Part shown: positions 4,670-6,744 of the stretch, piece after piece | Numbering within the stretch: the first letter of the stretch is position 1 | Layout of the letters: the number at the start of each line of letters is the position of its first letter | DNA from: Clostridia bacterium | GTDB lineage: Bacteria > Bacillota_A > Clostridia > Oscillospirales > CAG-382 | Reading direction: 5' to 3' | NCBI GenBank assembly: GCA_017614095.1 | Contig: JAGACN010000149.1 | Span: forward strand, 1-6,744 | DNA length: 6,744 nucleotides | Notes under the pieces: model-generated | The model's database searches: none | The model's input: only the letters and a program-made list of their open reading frames with translations | Told to the model about the DNA's origin: nothing | Position numbers and translations under genes: made by a program

Positions 4670-5281
4670 ATGCTGGACTGGAAGATCGAAGAGACCTATT
4701 TCAATGAACAAACGCGCATCCTGTGCGGATGCGACGAAGCCGGGCGCGGGCCGCTGGCCGGACCGGTATATGCCGCCGCGGTCGTTTTGCCGCGGTCTTT
4801 TTCGCTGGAGGGACTGAACGACTCCAAAAAGCTGACCGCGCTGCAGCGGGACCGGCTCTTTGACCGCATCTGCGCCGAGGCGGACGACTGGTGCGTTGCC
4901 CGCGCGGAAGTGGAGGAGATCGAGGAGATCAATATCCTGAACGCCGCGCTGCTGGCTATGCGCAGGGCCGTCGAAGGCCTCAAAGTCCTGCCGGACCTCG
5001 CGCTGGTGGACGGAAACGTGTCGCGCGGATTTCCGATCCCGGCCGTCGCCGTCGTCCACGGGGACGCGCTGTCCCCGTCCATCGCGGCCGCTTCGATCCT
5101 GGCCAAGGTCTCCAGGGACCGCTATTGCGAGGAGATGGACAAACGCTATCCGGAATACGGATTCGCCAAGCACAAGGGGTACGGGACCAAGGCGCATTAC
5201 GCGGCGCTGGACGCGTACGGACCCTGTCCGGAGCACCGGATGAGTTTTTTGAGAACCTATTTCGAGCGGAACGGGAGTTAA
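4670..5281 (+). CDS. rnhB: Ribonuclease HII
   Basis: 203 residues, a typical length. Cuts the RNA strand of RNA/DNA hybrids and starts removal of misincorporated ribonucleotides from DNA. The four acidic metal ligands are Asp22 and Glu23 in GCDEAGRGPLAGPV, Asp114 in LALVDGN and Asp132 in HGDALSPSIAAASILAK; the 18-residue spacing of the last pair matches the family. The GRG motif (25-27), DSKKL (51-55) and Tyr163 in YPEYGFAKHKGYGTKAH are the elements that recognise the RNA-DNA junction in RNase HII. The start lies 7 nt after the rbgA stop with only a weak AGGGA upstream, so translation likely depends on ribosomes coming from rbgA. The full set of catalytic residues suggests an active enzyme. 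Confidence 0.97.
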   Translation: MLDWKIEETYFNEQTRILCGCDEAGRGPLAGPVYAAAVVLPRSFSLEGLNDSKKLTALQRDRLFDRICAEADDWCVARAEVEEIEEINILNAALLAMRRAVEGLKVLPDLALVDGNVSRGFPIPAVAVVHGDALSPSIAAASILAKVSRDRYCEEMDKRYPEYGFAKHKGYGTKAHYAALDAYGPCPEHRMSFLRTYFERNGS

Positions 5282-5303
5282 GCCCCCGTCCGGTCATACC
5301 GAA

Positions 5304-5309
5304 AGGAGG
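5304..5309 (+). promoter_or_regulatory. Ribosome binding site favouring the GTG start of the phosphoesterase
   Basis: AGGAGG abuts the in-frame ATG at 5310 with no spacing, which is too close for initiation there. The GTG at 5316 lies 6 nt downstream and gives a normal spacing, so GTG is preferred. The two choices differ by only two residues. Confidence 0.75.
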
Positions 5310-5315
5310 ATGCCT

Positions 5316-6041
5316 GTGGCTCTTTACGCCATTGCGGATCTGCATCTGTCGCAGACCGCGGACAAGCCGATGGACGTATTCGGACCCCGCTGGGAAAACC
5401 ATACGGAACGGATTCGCGAAAACTGGCAAAACACGGTCCGGCCGGAAGACACCGTCGTGGTGGCAGGCGATCTTTCCTGGGGAGTCGGGATGAAGGAATC
5501 CGAAGCGGACCTGCTCTTTTTGGAGCAGCTGCCCGGGCAGAAGATCGTCCTGAAAGGCAATCACGACCTCTGGTGGATGACCATGAAGAAACTGGAGGAG
5601 AGCCGGGAGCGGCTGCATCTGGATTCCATCCGGTTCCTGTTCAACAACGCGTACGAGACCGAGGACTTCATCCTGTGCGGAACGCGCGGATGGCTGCTGG
5701 AAAACGTCCCGTCGCCGGACGACGAGAAGATCCTGCTGCGGGAAGCCGGCCGGCTGCGCAGATCCGTCGAGGCGGGCATCCGGCTGCAGAAGGAGCATCC
5801 CGGCAAGGAGATGGTCCTGTTCCTGCACTACCCGCCCGCGTACGGCAACCAGCGGAGCGTGCCCATCCTGGACGCGATCCGGGAAAGCCCGGCGAAACAG
5901 ATCTTCTACGGACATATGCATCAGGTGGATCCGGAACGGCTGATCCCGCAGATCTGCGGACTGCCCTCCCGTCTGATCGCCGCCGACTATCTGTCCTTTC
6001 AGCCCGTGCGCGTCGAACGCACGGAAAAAACGCAAATGTGA
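5316..6041 (+). CDS. Calcineurin-like metallophosphoesterase (COG1768-like)
   Basis: 241 residues from GTG. A cytoplasmic two-metal phosphoesterase with all signature ligands: DLH (8-10), GD (51-52), GNHD (81-84), His171 in LHYPP, and GHMH (199-202). The N-terminal pattern IADLHLS followed by DKPMDVFGPRWENH resembles the widespread, uncharacterised Clostridia group of predicted phosphohydrolases (COG1768, from memory). The substrate is unknown; members of the wider superfamily act on nucleotides, nucleic acids, phosphoproteins or phospholipids. No signal peptide or membrane segment is visible. It lies 34 nt after rnhB with a strong ribosome binding site and 10 nt before the beta-propeller-like gene, so it may share an operon with either or both. 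Catalytic assignment is firm; biological role is not known. Confidence 0.92.
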   Translation: MALYAIADLHLSQTADKPMDVFGPRWENHTERIRENWQNTVRPEDTVVVAGDLSWGVGMKESEADLLFLEQLPGQKIVLKGNHDLWWMTMKKLEESRERLHLDSIRFLFNNAYETEDFILCGTRGWLLENVPSPDDEKILLREAGRLRRSVEAGIRLQKEHPGKEMVLFLHYPPAYGNQRSVPILDAIRESPAKQIFYGHMHQVDPERLIPQICGLPSRLIAADYLSFQPVRVERTEKTQM

Positions 6042-6051
6042 GGAAACCGAA

Positions 6052-6744
6052 ATGGAATTTGTCGAATGCACCCATCAGAACTGCCATATGCAGGGATTTA
6101 CCTCGGACGAGACGCACGAATATATGTACTGGTCGTTCACGGACAGCCTGGTGAAGACGAACAGGAACGGGACCATGATCTGCCAGGTCCACGTCGGAGG
6201 CGGCCATTTCGGCGGGCTGGACTGGCACGACGGAAAGATCTACGTCAGCTATATGAAATACCCGTCGCCCTGGACCTATTTCGAAGACTGGCGCGGATTC
6301 CAGATCTACGTCTACGAGGACAGGGACCTGCAGCTGCTGCGCATCATCGACATCCGGGAATGCATGGAGATGAAAAAGAACAAGACGGACGGATTCCAGG
6401 GGATCGACGGCGTTGCGTTCGGCCGCGTGCCCGGCGAGGAAGGGGACCAGCTGCTGGTCGCCGTTGCGCTGGAGACCGGTGAGGAATACGGCAACCAGAT
6501 GTTCCTGGAGATCGACGAGGAGACGGCGCACATCAAACGCGTCTTCAAGATCCCGGCCGGCAACAAGGTATACGGCATCCAGAACCTGGACTACGAAGCG
6601 GATACCGGATGCTACTGGTTCACGACCTACGACGGCGGCAAGCCGTATATGGAAAAGGAAACGCTGTACTGCGTGGATCCGGACATGCATACCGTCCGCG
6701 CCCGCTATTCCATCTCCACGCCCTACGGATTCGAAGCGCGGGGC
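6052..6744 (+). CDS. Beta-propeller-like protein of unknown function, 3' truncated by window end
   Basis: An ATG at 6052, with GAGGA at 6040-6044 (7 nt upstream), opens a frame that stays open for 231 codons to the last base. The gene is complete at its start and continues beyond the window. It lies 10 nt after the phosphoesterase stop, so co-transcription is likely. No signal peptide is visible. The sequence has about four divergent repeats of 45-60 residues, each opening with a Gly- or Gln-led turn and an Asp, followed by aromatic beta strands: QGFTSD then MYWSFTD (14-31), GGLDWHDGKIYVS (54-66), QGIDGVAFG (116-124), and IQNLDYEADTGCYWFTTYD (176-194). Each then has a strand such as LYCVDPDMHTV. 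This is the look of a beta-propeller related to the SMP-30/YncE-like superfamily, but I recognise no named family. The N-terminus has a C-x-H-x-x-C-H cluster (6-12) that could bind metal. High G+C codon use matches the neighbours. Confidence 0.88.
   Translation, partial: MEFVECTHQNCHMQGFTSDETHEYMYWSFTDSLVKTNRNGTMICQVHVGGGHFGGLDWHDGKIYVSYMKYPSPWTYFEDWRGFQIYVYEDRDLQLLRIIDIRECMEMKKNKTDGFQGIDGVAFGRVPGEEGDQLLVAVALETGEEYGNQMFLEIDEETAHIKRVFKIPAGNKVYGIQNLDYEADTGCYWFTTYDGGKPYMEKETLYCVDPDMHTVRARYSISTPYGFEARG

Noticed and set aside
4980..6071. Antisense open frame opposite rnhB and the phosphoesterase
   Set aside because: Both + strand genes carry complete catalytic motifs; the antisense product resembles nothing.
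6066..6482. Alternative-frame open frame (138 codons) within the propeller-like gene
   Set aside because: Arg-rich, no ribosome binding site, and in the shadow of a frame open from 6052 to the window end with a sensible start.
1..6744. CRISPR arrays, insertion sequences, tRNA or rRNA genes
   Set aside because: No spaced direct repeats, transposase motifs, inverted repeat pairs or tRNA/rRNA signatures were seen.

Overview
The window looks like a chromosomal segment from a G+C-rich member of the Clostridia/Bacillota. Three things point there: a TPP riboswitch driving an ECF-type thiamine transporter (ThiT) and a ThiN-type thiamine pyrophosphokinase; the conserved Firmicutes gene order rplS-lepB-rbgA-rnhB; and AGGAGG-type ribosome binding sites with Gram-positive-style lipoprotein and signal peptidase genes. 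All genes are on the + strand. Lineage below class level cannot be read from the sequence.

Layout. (1) 1-944: the 3' end of an unidentified gene overlaps, by a GTGA junction, a gene for a secreted lipoprotein of unknown function. (2) 945-2532: thiamine salvage unit. A TPP aptamer (about 980-1092) with an intrinsic terminator (1114-1139) controls thiT, which overlaps thiN by ATGA. TPP should switch off both uptake of thiamine and its conversion to TPP. (3) 2533-3037: rplS (ribosomal protein L19) as a separate transcription unit, with a promoter whose A-tract upstream element overlaps the end of thiN, a hairpin-bearing leader, and a strong terminator after the gene. (4) 3072-5281: lepB (signal peptidase I), rbgA (50S assembly GTPase) and rnhB (RNase HII), tightly packed, serving protein export, ribosome assembly and genome maintenance. 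(5) 5316-6744: a calcineurin-like phosphoesterase (COG1768-like), then the first 231 codons of a beta-propeller-like protein that runs off the window.

Most of the window is core housekeeping DNA, and I see no mobile element, CRISPR array, phage gene or RNA gene. I did not find a clearly new system. The points most worth a second look are: the G4 guanine-specificity motif of RbgA, which reads TKCA instead of (N/T)KxD; the uncharacterised phosphoesterase/propeller pair; the enlarged G+C-rich segment inside the TPP aptamer and its readable antiterminator; an altered active-site motif and basic tail in the pyrophosphokinase; and the rplS promoter built into the end of thiN.
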